The notes: generated by a model not told the origin, from the sequence alone. DNA of 64,000 bases from Microvirga pakistanensis (GCF_004458765.1 NZ_SPJX01000187.1:62001-126000), one strand, 5' to 3'; shown: positions 43,701 to 51,079, counted from the stretch's first letter. Numbers and translations are program-made.

Positions 43701-45730
43701 TTCTGGCCAACGACACCGATCCAGATCGGGATGTGCTCGCGGTGAGCGCGGTCGCGCATGGACACTCCCGCGAAGTCGCCGCCGGCACCGCGATCATTGG
43801 CACCTACGGACGGCTGACGCTCAAGGCCGACGGCAGCTACACCTACGTGGCCAACACGACCGCAGCGGAGGCCCTGAGGGCAGGCGCCATTGCGACCGAC
43901 ACCTTCTCCTATACCGTCTCCGATGGCCAGGGCGGCACGCAGACGGCGACCCTTTCGTTCCGGGTGAGCGGCACCAATGACTCTGCCACCTTCGGGGGCA
44001 CATCCCGGGGCATGGTGATGGAGGATGGTGTGCTCTTCGCCCGCGGCACCTTGACTACCCTTGATGCCGATGCCGGCCAGACGGGGTTCCGTGCGCAGGC
44101 TGACCAGAAGGGCGTGTACGGCACGTTCGCCTTCGATGCGGCCACCGGGACCTGGACCTATGCTCTCGACAACAAGGCCAAGGCCACCCAGGCGCTGCGC
44201 CAAGGCGAGACGAAGACCGAGACCTTCACGGTCAAGGCGCTCGACGGCACCGTAAAGACGGTGACCGTCACAGTGACCGGCTCGGGCGAGGCTGTCGATG
44301 GCGCCGAGGTCGAGACCGTGGTGACAACCAACCCGGACGGCTCGCAGACGCAGCGCGTCGCGATCATGCCGATCACCGCAGACAGGGGCGAGACGGGCGG
44401 CAATCCCATGTATGCCGATGTCCCGCTGGTCAGCGTGGGCGGGAGCAGCGTGCTGACGGCCCAACTTGGTGTCGGGATCGGTCTCGTCGCGTCGGGCTTC
44501 GTGACCCCGAAGCCTGCGGGTTCCTCAGTGGCGGATCTGATCCGCGAGATCCGGGCGCACACGGCGGCGGGCTCGTCGGATCAGGCCTCCCTGACGGGCA
44601 GCGGCGCGGGCTTTCTCGCAAGCCTGCCCACCAACGTGCCACTGATCGTGCAGACGCTGCTGCCCACGATAGCATCGGGCAGCACGGCCCCGGCCCAGCC
44701 GCTGGTCATCAGCGGCAGCCCGGCCGCGAATGCGCCCCAGACCGCCCTCGTGATCGACACCCGCGGCCTGCCCTCCGGCAGCCACATCGAGCTCCAGAAC
44801 GTGGATTTTGCGGCGGTGATCGGCGCAGTGACGATCACCGGAGGCGCTGGTTCGCAGGTGGTCTATGGCGATGGCGCCGGCCAGCACATCGTGCTCGGGG
44901 CCGACGACGACACCCTGCACGGCGGGGGCGGCAACGACTATGTCGGCTCGCATGGCGGCAACGACTGGCTGTACGGGGATGCGGGCAACGATACCGTCTC
45001 GGGCGGGATCGGCAACGACCGCCTGTATGGTGGGTCGGGTCACGACCGGCTGCTGGGAGAGACTGGCCATGACCGTCTCTCCGGCGATACCGGCAATGAC
45101 ACCCTCGACGGGGGCACCAGCAACGACAGCCTGTGGGGTGGCAGCGGCAACGACCGGCTCATCGGCGGATCGGGCAACGACGGACTCTATGGCGACACCG
45201 GTGATGACCGCCTCGAGGGCGGCACAGGGCATGACCGGCTAGACGGCGGCACCGGCAACGACCTTCTGTATGGCAACGCGGAGAACGACACTCTCTTGGG
45301 GGGCGAGGGCAACGACAGCCTCAAAGGCGACGGCGGCAACGATTGGATCGTGGGCGGCCTGGGCCAGGACAAGCTGTGGGGCGGAGCTGGCGCGGATGTA
45401 TTCGATTTCAACGCGGTCCAGGAGAGCCGGGCGGGTGCGCAGCGCGACGTCATCTACGACTTCCAGTCCGGCGTGGATCGGATCGACCTGCGTGGGATCG
45501 ACGCCAATGTGCACCTGAAAGGCGACCAGGCCTTCACCTGGGTGGGGGCGAACGCACCCTTCCTGTACCCGAAGGAGACGGCTGCCCTCCTGAAGTTGGG
45601 CTTTACTGGCAAGGCCGGGCAGCTGCGCTTCGAGGACGGCATCCTGTCGGGCGACACGAACGGCGACCGCAAGGCCGACTTCCAGATCAAGATCGTGGGC
45701 CACTTCTCGCATGGGGACGTGATCCTGTAA
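37766..45730 (+). CDS. Giant RTX adhesin with cadherin/VCBS-like repeats
   Basis: The protein has about 2,654 residues. In order: a unique N-terminal domain (to about 180); a cadherin-like module ('LLTGKSVLANDTDLDNGGSF'); three near-identical repeats of about 125 residues, each closing with 'NDAPT'; several further Ig/cadherin-like units; a pair built on 'LTLTGTIADINAFIA'; three units starting 'LLEDxxYxFxAADFGF'; a VCBS pair; a linker; and a C-terminal block of Ca-binding nonapeptides (GGxGNDxLxG) with a serralysin-like end ('DVFDFNAVQES...VIYDFQSGVDRIDL'). This is a type I-secreted surface adhesin that folds on external calcium. ATG 37766 has AGGGGG six bases ahead; GTG 37706 in the same frame is the alternative. 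Confidence 0.9.
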   Translation: MAGSLEGIQVKITFSLQGSFVYEAPYEFTSVTVGAGAELVVPLSARILSDTDGDGDMEPVQGPNGLLSGTMTVDISGNQVFAQFEGTAQPAGFTITIEGLAPAGAAPGTITDEGSMNGVNAVNAPTYNASTKTLTYNWSFWGFQPGTKVDQTVFYDNMLEDTPDAVDDAFSAKAGVLLTGKSVLANDTDLDNGGSFGVVDQQTVTAINGVAAGVGQWVDLVGGGRVLLNGDGTLQFSDGGDFADLTARQTRATSFQYTVTDSTGRSDTATTTFTVEGVNDAPTAVNLTQSKVAVEDGGAVPLDNIVVTDADAGETVTATLTLNLPQAGSLSVGTFGAATATYNSSTGVWTVTGSVADVNAALAAVAFAPAPNWDRPVSITTQIRDAAGAGPANGTITVNVSGINDAPTATQLVQNKSFAEDPGGSIALDNIVVTDIDTGETVTATLTLSNPAAGSLTVGTYGSATSTFDAGTGVWTVTGSVSDVNAALAAVAFTPAANWDQSFTITTRIRDSANTGPADGTIAVTVTPVNDAPTAVSMTQGKTFVEDASSPVALDNIVVSDVDPGETITATLTLSTPAAGSLSAGTYGSATATYNAGTGVWTVTGSAADVNAALAAVTFTSAAGWDKNVTIATRIRDAANVGPADGTITLIATPVNDAPAIGTNLGASTVTGGLFTLTSGQLSANDPDDLATGLTYTVTDATDYGTLFRDGNGNGVIDGGEALGINSTFTQNDIDQGRIKYLHGGGADTGDSFTFSLADGGEDGAAPVTGRTFDIAVSAKPIITKGGAPTPTHAEGGAATIIAPTLTVADSDSPMLTGATLVVTDFVAGDVLGFAAVDGITGSYNAAAGVLTLSGTATVAAYQAVLRTLTYSTTSDNPTVGVGNADRVISVKVADGSGLESVPASITLNVVATNDAPVLDVSQSSTLKAIAEDIGNPTDGSTANGTLVSALLGGMTDVDVGALQGIAVVGVSTHGTLWCSTDGGVSWDQVSADLSATSALVLHSDARLYFQPAANFHGTVADAITFKAWDRTDGRANGTTGVDTTHGSAFSTGTDTASVNIISVNDSPALADTPLALNPVAEDSGSPDGPVGTLVSSLTGGISDADSGDARGIAIVGADASQGTWFFSTDNGAHWMPLGMPSADAARLLLGDAGTRVYFQPAADYQGTVPAALTIRAWDGTAGTNGGTANTGSTGGTTAFSPTADTVSVTVTPANDAPIATVPSSLSVTEDTPTALTGISFADVDAGSGAVTVTMSVPAGVLIATSGAGVTVGGTASALTLTGTIADINAFIAGSGVTYTPAPNDSGTRVLTISIDDGGNNGSGGALSDTRTVSLNVSAVNDAPVIAAPATIEAHEDARAALTGISFSDADAGPGLVTVTFSAASGSLAASDGDGVNVGEFASALTLTGTIADINAFIASGNLTFLGADNASGNVKVTVTIDDGGNTGAGGAKTDTADFDIVVAPVNDAPIGQDKTISLLEDSTYRFSAADFGFSDPVEGDAFSFIEIVSLPEEGVLTLLDLGTGTTRPVVVGDIIPAASLDGGKLGYTPAANSHGAALAGFAFRVTDSGGTDNGGSDTSGVHRITFDVAPVNDAPTAQDKTVTLLEDDSYTFKAADFGFADIEGHGLKAVTVVTLPQSGTLTLNGHKVVLNQSIAASEIGKLVFTPATDMSGEGLASFNFRVQDTGGTANGGVDTSAQHQMRIDVAPVNDAPAAQNRTVSLQEDRTRSLTAADFGFSDALDGHSLKAIIIAGLPQSGTLTLNGRAVVAGQSISAGDIGKLAFTPAKDANGSGYATIRFKVQDDGGTAHGGQNTSREHTLTVDVTPVNDAPTIGGVPAGLAITDKASGKPFTNVIVSDADGMGTVLTATISLDKTGTGTLTRLDGFALNSDGSYSITGTAAQVQAALRSLVFVPKENGGKPGQPTSTTISVTIGDGEASVTRNVPITVQPVNDRPTLANDGPVVVVENGTASANARHGVLANDTDPDRDVLAVSAVAHGHSREVAAGTAIIGTYGRLTLKADGSYTYVANTTAAEALRAGAIATDTFSYTVSDGQGGTQTATLSFRVSGTNDSATFGGTSRGMVMEDGVLFARGTLTTLDADAGQTGFRAQADQKGVYGTFAFDAATGTWTYALDNKAKATQALRQGETKTETFTVKALDGTVKTVTVTVTGSGEAVDGAEVETVVTTNPDGSQTQRVAIMPITADRGETGGNPMYADVPLVSVGGSSVLTAQLGVGIGLVASGFVTPKPAGSSVADLIREIRAHTAAGSSDQASLTGSGAGFLASLPTNVPLIVQTLLPTIASGSTAPAQPLVISGSPAANAPQTALVIDTRGLPSGSHIELQNVDFAAVIGAVTITGGAGSQVVYGDGAGQHIVLGADDDTLHGGGGNDYVGSHGGNDWLYGDAGNDTVSGGIGNDRLYGGSGHDRLLGETGHDRLSGDTGNDTLDGGTSNDSLWGGSGNDRLIGGSGNDGLYGDTGDDRLEGGTGHDRLDGGTGNDLLYGNAENDTLLGGEGNDSLKGDGGNDWIVGGLGQDKLWGGAGADVFDFNAVQESRAGAQRDVIYDFQSGVDRIDLRGIDANVHLKGDQAFTWVGANAPFLYPKETAALLKLGFTGKAGQLRFEDGILSGDTNGDRKADFQIKIVGHFSHGDVIL
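38612..39740 (+). repeat. Three tandem 375-base repeats inside the adhesin gene
   Basis: The units start near 38612, 38985 and 39361. Each encodes an EDxxGxxxLDNIVV-D-D-GET-TATLTL... module ending in 'VNDAPT'. Units 2 and 3 are also very similar at DNA level (for example 'GTCACCGG' followed by 'GTCAACGCGG'), which suggests recent duplication or gene conversion and makes the locus prone to length variation. Confidence 0.8.
41430..42165 (+). repeat. Two tandem cadherin-like units inside the adhesin gene
   Basis: Two units of about 120 residues share 'ALTGISFxDxDAG', 'ASALTLTGTIADINAFIA' and 'TISIDDGGNNGSGGA' or 'TVTIDDGGNTGAGGA'. They are a different family from the upstream triplet, so the protein was built from several independently amplified modules. 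Confidence 0.75.
42175..43245 (+). repeat. Three tandem 'AADFGF' units inside the adhesin gene
   Basis: Three units of about 115-120 residues share 'LLED.xYxFxAADFGF', 'LPQSGTLTLNG', 'GKLxFTPA' and 'FRVQDTGGTANGG', each ending 'PVNDAP'. The second and third are the closest pair. Confidence 0.75.
44899..45400 (+). repeat. RTX calcium-binding nonapeptide array
   Basis: This stretch encodes about 18 consecutive GG-x-G-(N/H)-D-x-(L/I) nonapeptides ('GGGGNDYVG', 'GGSGHDRLLG', 'GGTGNDLLYG'). Calcium drives their folding into a beta-roll after type I secretion; the uncleaved secretion signal should be in the last 60 residues. Confidence 0.9.
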
Positions 45731-45861
45731 GCCGCAGCCGCAGGACGGGAGGGACTGCCTCCTGACCTGCATCTCATTCTGCCGCCGGACCTTGTGGCGC
45801 GCGTGTGACAGCGCCGGCGCAGGTCTTGCCCTACCATCCGCCCGAATCGCCGGAGATCCTC

Positions 45862-46629
45862 ATGAAGCGCCTGTTGTTATCCCTGTCAGCCCTGATCGCC
45901 GGGACGAGCGTATCGGCCGCCGCCGACCTGCCGGGCCGGGCCGCACCGGTTGCTCCGGTGCTGCCTGCTGCCGCCTTGAGCTGGACCGGTTTTTATGCCG
46001 GCGTGCACGGCGCCTGGATTCGGGACGCCGGGGAGGCGGTGCGCACCAGCGTGCTGGGCGTCTCGCCGGCCGCGCTTCCCGCCCGCGCCGGGCTGACCGA
46101 CACCGGCCTGGGGGGCGGCGCGCAGATCGGCTACCTGTGGGACTTCGGCCGCCTCGTGGCGGGCGTTGAGGCGGATCTCACGGTTCTGGACGTGGGCCGC
46201 AGCCGCAGCTTCGAGGGCGAGGAAGCCCCGTTCGCCCTGCGCACGGATCTGAGTTCGCAGATGAGCCTCTTCGGCAGCGTGAAGGGCCGTCTCGGTATGG
46301 CGCTGCCGGGGGTTCTGCCATTCGTCGAAGGCTCGCTGGTCTATGTCACGGGCGGTCTCGCCATGGCGCGGATCGAGCGGCAGGGGCGGATCACGGTGGA
46401 GCCGGTGGGACTGGGCCCTCAGGCGAGCCATGAGGATTGGCGCACCGGCTTTGTGGTGGGCGCCGGCAGCGAGCACAGGCTGACGCCGACCCTGTCGCTC
46501 AAGACGGAGACGCTCTATTACAACCTCCAGGACGATACGCTGACGCTCGCACGCTCTGCCAGCCAGGCGAGCTATCGGTTTAAGAACGACGGCTGGATCA
46601 GCCGCGTCGGATTGAACCTGCGATTCTGA
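45862..46629 (+). CDS. Outer-membrane beta-barrel protein (Omp25/31-like porin family)
   Basis: The 255-residue protein has a signal peptide ('MKRLLLSLSALIAGTSVSAAADLPGRAA'), the alphaproteobacterial 'WTGFYAGVHGAW' motif and 'GGGAQIGYLWDFGRLVAGVEADL', and an alternating barrel pattern ending 'WISRVGLNLRF' with the C-terminal phenylalanine needed for BAM insertion. This is the Omp25/Omp31/'outer membrane immunogenic' type. ATG 45862 has GGAG seven bases upstream. It follows the adhesin gene by 130 bases in the same direction and may share its transcript. Confidence 0.9.
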   Translation: MKRLLLSLSALIAGTSVSAAADLPGRAAPVAPVLPAAALSWTGFYAGVHGAWIRDAGEAVRTSVLGVSPAALPARAGLTDTGLGGGAQIGYLWDFGRLVAGVEADLTVLDVGRSRSFEGEEAPFALRTDLSSQMSLFGSVKGRLGMALPGVLPFVEGSLVYVTGGLAMARIERQGRITVEPVGLGPQASHEDWRTGFVVGAGSEHRLTPTLSLKTETLYYNLQDDTLTLARSASQASYRFKNDGWISRVGLNLRF

Positions 46630-46689
46630 TCCTGGCGCCACAAGGGCAGGGTGAAGGGCTCAACACAGCCGGCCGCCTCTCGTCCAGGA

Positions 46690-47140
46690 TCCAGTGGTAC
46701 GCTTCGTATGCTTGTTGGTTGGATCAACGGGTGCTGTCATCGGCATTCGGGCCATTGGCGTAGCGCGGGGCAGCCGCAACTGGATTCCGTTATCGGTGAG
46801 CACCGTGTGTATCTTAGGGCACAGCCGCGATCAGGGCGACAGGGAAGGCCGAGGCGGTGGCTCGGTTGGCCTTGTTCACCAACTGCGCAAAGGCGAACTT
46901 GCTGGTGCGGTGGATGGCCACAAACAGATAGAGCTTGCCTTGGGTGGTCCGCACTCCGGCAACGTCGATGTGGCAGAAGCTGATGGGGGAGCTCTTGAAC
47001 TGCTTCTTAGTGGGCTTGTCACTCTCCACATCCAGCAAACGCCCAAGCCGATGCCCATGCCGCTGTAGACAATGATGGAGTGAAGAGCGCGTCAGGTGCG
47101 GGATGGTCGGCTGGACTTCGACAAGCTCTGATCAACTTGC
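46690..47140 (-). pseudogene. IS481 family transposase remnant
   Basis: On the minus strand, 'PTIPHLTRSSLHHCLQRHG', 'FCHIDVAGVRTTQGKLYLFVAIHRTSKFAFAQLVNKANR' and, after frameshifts, 'KIHTVLTDNGIQ' and 'PRYANGP' are consecutive pieces of an IS481-type DDE integrase core. They lie in at least three frames, and neither end nor inverted repeats are intact. The element is dead. It sits just after the porin gene and marks the accessory region. Confidence 0.8.
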
Positions 47141-47217
47141 CGTGGCGTGCTACCTGCCGGCAGCGGCTTTGATTTCAGTAAAGACCCTGATGGCGCAATC
47201 CAGATCCTTGAGCATCC

Positions 47218-47275
47218 GGAGGGAGTGGCATTCCTCATACGAATGATTGGACCAGCGGGCGATGGTCTACGCAGC
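47218..47275. repeat. Short diverged repeat shared with 34766-34822
   Basis: This is the second copy of a 55-base segment. On the minus strand the frame continues past the shared core as 'MLKDLDCAIRVFTEIKAAAGR' followed by a stop, so it looks like the C-terminal end of a lost gene. No other gene is seen between 47141 and 47553. Confidence 0.5.
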
Positions 47276-47553
47276 CGACCGATCCTAGGCAGACCGAGGG
47301 ACGAGCGCTGGACCGCTGCAGGTGACCTACCTATTCTGGCCATCTGCTAAAAGTGAAATTCAACCCCATGCACAGTAAGAGATCGGCGGGCTTGCAGCCG
47401 TTGAAGCATTGAGCATCTGCAAACGGCCATGTCTACTGACAGTGCCAAAGTCAATAACCGGGTTAAAAATAGATTACATTTTTGTCTACTGAGGCTAGCG
47501 ATCCACTTGATCGCGAGAGTAAGTCGTTTCTCCACCGGAAAGGGAGAACGATT

Positions 47554-48183
47554 ATGTCACAGCTACCACAAACAGCTTCCAGGGATGATGGGGCGCCAGT
47601 GGGCACCCGCTTGAAAGCGGCCACGGGAACGCGGCACCCGGGTCTTCAGGAGGCCCTTATCCGTCAGGTTCAGGAGACCATGCCGGCCTCCTCCCGAATG
47701 ACTCCGGCCCACTCTCCGGATCTCGAGGAGGCCGCCGTGGCGGCTATGATGGAGATGCAGCCGCAGAATACCGTCCAGGGGATGCTGGCTGGACAGTTCG
47801 TGGCACTGCACTTCGCTAGCATGGAAAGCCTCCAGCGTGCCGCCGAGAAGGGATCCTTGCCTGCCGTGCGTGACATGAACCTGCATCATGCCGTGAAGCT
47901 GAGTGCCATGGGGCTACGGGTGCTGGATGTGTTCGAGCGGCTGCAGGGCCGGGGCGCCGCGTCGCAACCACATGGGCATTTTCTCAACGTCGAATCGGGC
48001 GGGAAGGCGGTGGTCGGGGTGCAGGTGGGCATCGGGGTAACGGAGGGCGCCGTGAGACCGGACGCGGCTGCATCCGCGGCAAAGACTGGTGAGAGTGGCC
48101 CAGGCCCGGCGCTGGACCAGGAAGATGAGCGGGTGAAGCGGTACCTCTCTGAGCGCGACGAACGGGGCATTCGCCTTGGGTGA
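47554..48183 (+). CDS. Phage-type hypothetical protein paired with an HGG-motif protein
   Basis: The 209-residue soluble protein has a helical core ('VQGMLAGQFVALHFASMESLQRAA', 'AVKLSAMGLRVLDVFERLQGRG') and a short beta tail ('HFLNVESGGKAVVGVQVG'). In related bacteria, proteins of this build sit next to HGG-motif proteins in phage- or island-derived DNA; that is from memory and not checked. ATG 47554 has AAAGGGAG upstream. Its stop overlaps the next gene's start, so the two are co-translated. Confidence 0.6.
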   Translation: MSQLPQTASRDDGAPVGTRLKAATGTRHPGLQEALIRQVQETMPASSRMTPAHSPDLEEAAVAAMMEMQPQNTVQGMLAGQFVALHFASMESLQRAAEKGSLPAVRDMNLHHAVKLSAMGLRVLDVFERLQGRGAASQPHGHFLNVESGGKAVVGVQVGIGVTEGAVRPDAAASAAKTGESGPGPALDQEDERVKRYLSERDERGIRLG

Positions 48184-48442
48184 CCATGTCCGCAACACCG
48201 GACCAATGCGGGCGAGCCGGCGCTGTGGCGCGCTCACCCGAGCAGGGTGCGCCTGTCGGGCGCCCGCAGTCCAGGGAAAGCGGCGGTGCCGGATGCACGG
48301 GGGCGCTGCCGGATCCGGAGCCCCTCACGGCAACCAGAATGCGCTCCAGACGGGGCTGCACACCCGCGCGATGATCGCGCAGCGTCAGGCTGTGAGCACC
48401 TTGCTCAAGCGCGCACGCCAGGTGCTGGACGATCTTGAGTAG
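48176..48442 (+). CDS. HGG-motif protein
   Basis: The 88-residue basic protein has 'CGALTRAGCACRAPAVQGKRRCRMHGGAAGSGAPHGNQNALQTG', the cysteine/HGG motif (CxxxTRxGxxCxxPAxxGxxRCxMHGG) of a family common on phages and islands in Hyphomicrobiales. The Cys/His set may bind a metal. Function is unknown. The start is uncertain: TTG 48176 overlaps the upstream stop, and ATG 48206 is the alternative. Confidence 0.7.
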   Translation: MGDHVRNTGPMRASRRCGALTRAGCACRAPAVQGKRRCRMHGGAAGSGAPHGNQNALQTGLHTRAMIAQRQAVSTLLKRARQVLDDLE

Positions 48443-48728
48443 GCGTGGCAACCGGGTTCCGGTTTCTCGACTCTCGCCTGCTCCAGGGGAACTCCGGGAG
48501 GATGGCACCTCGTTCTGTTGTCCCTCAGGACGTCCGCGTCCTACGCGTGCCTATCTGAGGGCAGCAAAGCGCGTCTCCAAGGGCATCTTCGGTGACGTGA
48601 CGACAGGCGACGCAGAGGCTGACGCGATGATGAAAGAATTGGGTCAGAAGATCCTGAAGGTCTGCACTGCAACCCCAAAGATCATGGTCCGTGAGGCTAT
48701 CCAGAAAGCTATGATCGAAGAAAACTGA
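48435..48728 (+). CDS. Hypothetical protein, up to 97 residues
   Basis: The frame starts at a TTG that overlaps the HGG-protein stop. Its second half ('AEADAMMKELGQKILKVCTATPKIMVREAIQKAMIEEN') looks like a genuine amphipathic helical protein, while the first 35 residues look non-coding. It may be the 3' part of a truncated gene or start internally. No family recognised. Confidence 0.35.
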   Translation: MSRRGNRVPVSRLSPAPGELREDGTSFCCPSGRPRPTRAYLRAAKRVSKGIFGDVTTGDAEADAMMKELGQKILKVCTATPKIMVREAIQKAMIEEN

Positions 48729-49171
48729 TCGGTGCAAGATGGAGGTGTGTCTTCGTCGAGAGCCCCGTCTCGTCCCTTGTACCTGTTCAATCCAGCGAAG
48801 GGACCGGACCGGGAAGTTAGTGCTCCCACAACGTCGGCGCCGCGAACCTGATCCCGAACGAAAAGGGGAACGACCTCGGGGGCGTGATCGGCATTCGATG
48901 CCCAAGGCTCCCGAGCCGATCAGGGCAATCACGGAGTCGCTGCAGGACCCTATAGCATTTTCAAGTTGGGTGGGCTGAGGGAGCAAGCTCATCCTAGTTA
49001 CCTAAGACGTTGGGCTAACCCGCACATAGCCATAGAAGGTCTCGCAGTATCAGTTCAATGCAAGTTGAAGGAGATTTTCGTCTAGCATTTGCCTTGTTCC
49101 TTTGTATTGCGCGCGATATGCAATCTGGTACTTTCTTTGTCTCGACGAACTACTAACGTGGGTGACTGATC
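48729..49171. other. Gene-free interval
   Basis: No frame with plausible composition or a ribosome site. The last 90 bases are AT-richer and probably hold the promoter of the endonuclease/phosphatase-like gene. Confidence 0.45.
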
Positions 49172-50446
49172 ATGGTCCGAGCGTTGTTCTTGTCGTTCAT
49201 GCTTCTCTGGTCTTCCCTTGTTCTTGCGCAGGATTGGAAAGTCGGTGATGCAGCGGTCTTTCGGGCCGAGCATGCCCTTGGCGTGCCCCTGCATCGTGAG
49301 CCCCGTCCGAGTCTGGTCGGACGCGCTCTGGACGGTTCTGAGGCGAAGATCGTTGCGATCCAGCCGAACAGTCGATGGGTGCAAGTTGAAACTCCGGGTG
49401 GACTGCAAGCGTGGGTCCTCGCCCGCTATCTGGCCGCGCAAACCACTCCAAACCCCGGCCCTTCGACAAGAGAGAGTGCCGCAGCCACTTCTGCCGTCTG
49501 GACGTCACCGGACGAATGCCGCTCGCGCGTGGCAAACGGCGAGCGCCTCGTGAAATCAGATGACCGCATCCGCATAGCCACTTGGAACATTCGATGGTTC
49601 CCTTGGACAAGCCCTGAGCGGGAGGGGATCAACACGGACCTGGACTGGCTCTCCTGTGTCCTTGCCTGGATGCAGGCCGATGTCATCGCAGTTCAGGAAA
49701 TCCTGGATACCCGGGATGCAGATTTCGCGTGGGCCACTCTGTTCGACGGGTTGAAAGCTCACATGGGCGGAAATTGGCGTGTGGATCTACAGGAGTGTGG
49801 TGACGAGTCGGCGCAGCACGTGGGCTTTGTGTGGAACGCCGATCGTATCACATTGAGCAATACGCGAGACGTGTGGCAGCTGAACGGTGCTTCCATGAGT
49901 AGCGACAATCCCTGCGCAGACAATCTGCGTCCAGGAAGAGGTGCGTACGCCAAGAGCCTCAGCGGCGGTGCCGACTTTCACATTGTGGTGGCTCACGCCG
50001 ATTCCGGCACGAAAGAGCGCGACTTCGAACACCGGCAGACGGCACTTCATCGCCTCGACAGCGTCTTCGCCGATCTGAATAGCCAAGCCTCCGATGCTGA
50101 CATTATCCTGTTGGGTGACCTCAACACGATGGGAGCTCAGGGTCGTGCTGACGCAGAAGGTGAACTTCAGCTCCTCGGGCAAGTCACCTCGAAGGAGGCG
50201 CCTGAATACCGCCACCTGAAACTCACACCGGCCTGCACGGAGTATTTTGAGGGGGTGTGTGGCTGGCTTGATCACGTTCTGGTCGGGCGGACCATGGCGG
50301 AGGCGGAACGTACTGAACTACGCCTCACCGGGTACTGTGCGGAAAGCGGGGGCGCTCCAATCCGAGGCTCGATGCCGGCGGCTTACGAGCGTCTTTCCGA
50401 CCACTGTCCAGTTGTCCTGGATTTGGCCGATCAGGATCTCGACTGA
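49172..50446 (+). CDS. Secreted SH3-domain plus endonuclease/exonuclease/phosphatase-fold protein
   Basis: The 424-residue protein has a signal peptide ('MVRALFLSFMLLWSSLVLAQ'), a bacterial SH3-like domain (about 25-95, 'VQVETPGGLQAWVLARYL') and an EEP-fold catalytic domain (about 130-420): 'IRIATWNIRWFPW', 'DVIAVQEI' (metal glutamate), 'IILLGDLNTMG' (D-x-N) and 'RLSDHCPVVLDL' (catalytic histidine). It is a periplasmic or secreted DNase, phosphodiesterase or phosphatase; the SH3 domain suggests cell-wall attachment. Stand-alone gene. Confidence 0.85.
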   Translation: MVRALFLSFMLLWSSLVLAQDWKVGDAAVFRAEHALGVPLHREPRPSLVGRALDGSEAKIVAIQPNSRWVQVETPGGLQAWVLARYLAAQTTPNPGPSTRESAAATSAVWTSPDECRSRVANGERLVKSDDRIRIATWNIRWFPWTSPEREGINTDLDWLSCVLAWMQADVIAVQEILDTRDADFAWATLFDGLKAHMGGNWRVDLQECGDESAQHVGFVWNADRITLSNTRDVWQLNGASMSSDNPCADNLRPGRGAYAKSLSGGADFHIVVAHADSGTKERDFEHRQTALHRLDSVFADLNSQASDADIILLGDLNTMGAQGRADAEGELQLLGQVTSKEAPEYRHLKLTPACTEYFEGVCGWLDHVLVGRTMAEAERTELRLTGYCAESGGAPIRGSMPAAYERLSDHCPVVLDLADQDLD

Positions 50447-50559
50447 AGGGGCTTTGCAGCACTTGGCGCCTACGCGGAGCATTTTACATTGTGGAGATCA
50501 GGAGCGGTCTTCATCGGGAGCGCTCTTGCGCCCCGGCTAATGTGGAAGGCAGACGAGGG

Positions 50560-50661
50560 TCAGCAGCCAACCCTTTGCTTGATTGCGTCCACTTGAGACT
50601 TTGAGCGGCAGACATTCTCACACGGAATGCCGTCCCCATCCCCGTCCGCCCGGCGATGCAT
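50560..50661 (-). CDS. Excalibur calcium-binding motif fragment, 33 codons
   Basis: On the minus strand 'MHRRADGDGDGIPCENVC' matches the C-terminal half of the excalibur domain (DxDxDGxxCE). Its first codon follows directly, in frame, after the TAA of the small membrane-protein frame at 50662-50778. Either the two are one protein interrupted by TAA, or this is a stranded fragment. It lacks its own ribosome site. Confidence 0.45.
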   Translation of the reverse strand: MHRRADGDGDGIPCENVCRSKSQVDAIKQRVGC

Positions 50662-50778
50662 TTAAGGGAAAGTCAGTGCTGAGATAAGCACACTTGCCAT
50701 GAAAGCTATCAGGATCAGGAGTGGCACCAGCACGCCAGCCGAGACTGCCAGGAATAGGGGCAGACCGAGATAACGCAT
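50662..50778 (-). CDS. Small membrane protein, 38 residues
   Basis: ATG 50778 is preceded by GGAGG at seven bases. The frame is one long hydrophobic segment ('LPLFLAVSAGVLVPLLILIAFMASVLISALTFP'), so it is a membrane protein or an uncleaved signal sequence. The TAA is immediately followed in frame by an excalibur motif, making an interrupted signal-plus-excalibur protein possible. Confidence 0.55.
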   Translation of the reverse strand: MRYLGLPLFLAVSAGVLVPLLILIAFMASVLISALTFP

Positions 50779-51079
50779 AGCAGGTCCTCCACGTCAGTGG
50801 GTAAAGGCTAATGCGAACCTCGGCTTTAATATGTCCTACCGTGATGGTGGCAGACCAGGCCGCCGAGGCCGCTGATCTTGCGCCATTTCAGAGGAGGCCA
50901 CACCTATATACGCTGTTCACTTAGCATCCTTACGGCAGTCACCGACATTTAGGTCCGGAGCCGGCCACACGCTCCTAATAGCTTGGGCCTGCCGGAGAAC
51001 CGCGCTCCCCGGAAGACAGCCCCCGTTCAACGATTGCGCCGGAGCCACTAAATAAGGGCTTAACTGATGGGGATCCGCA

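Noticed and set aside
44899..45400. Regular short repeats that could suggest a CRISPR array
   Set aside because: They are 27-base RTX codon repeats inside one open frame, not identical repeats with unique spacers.
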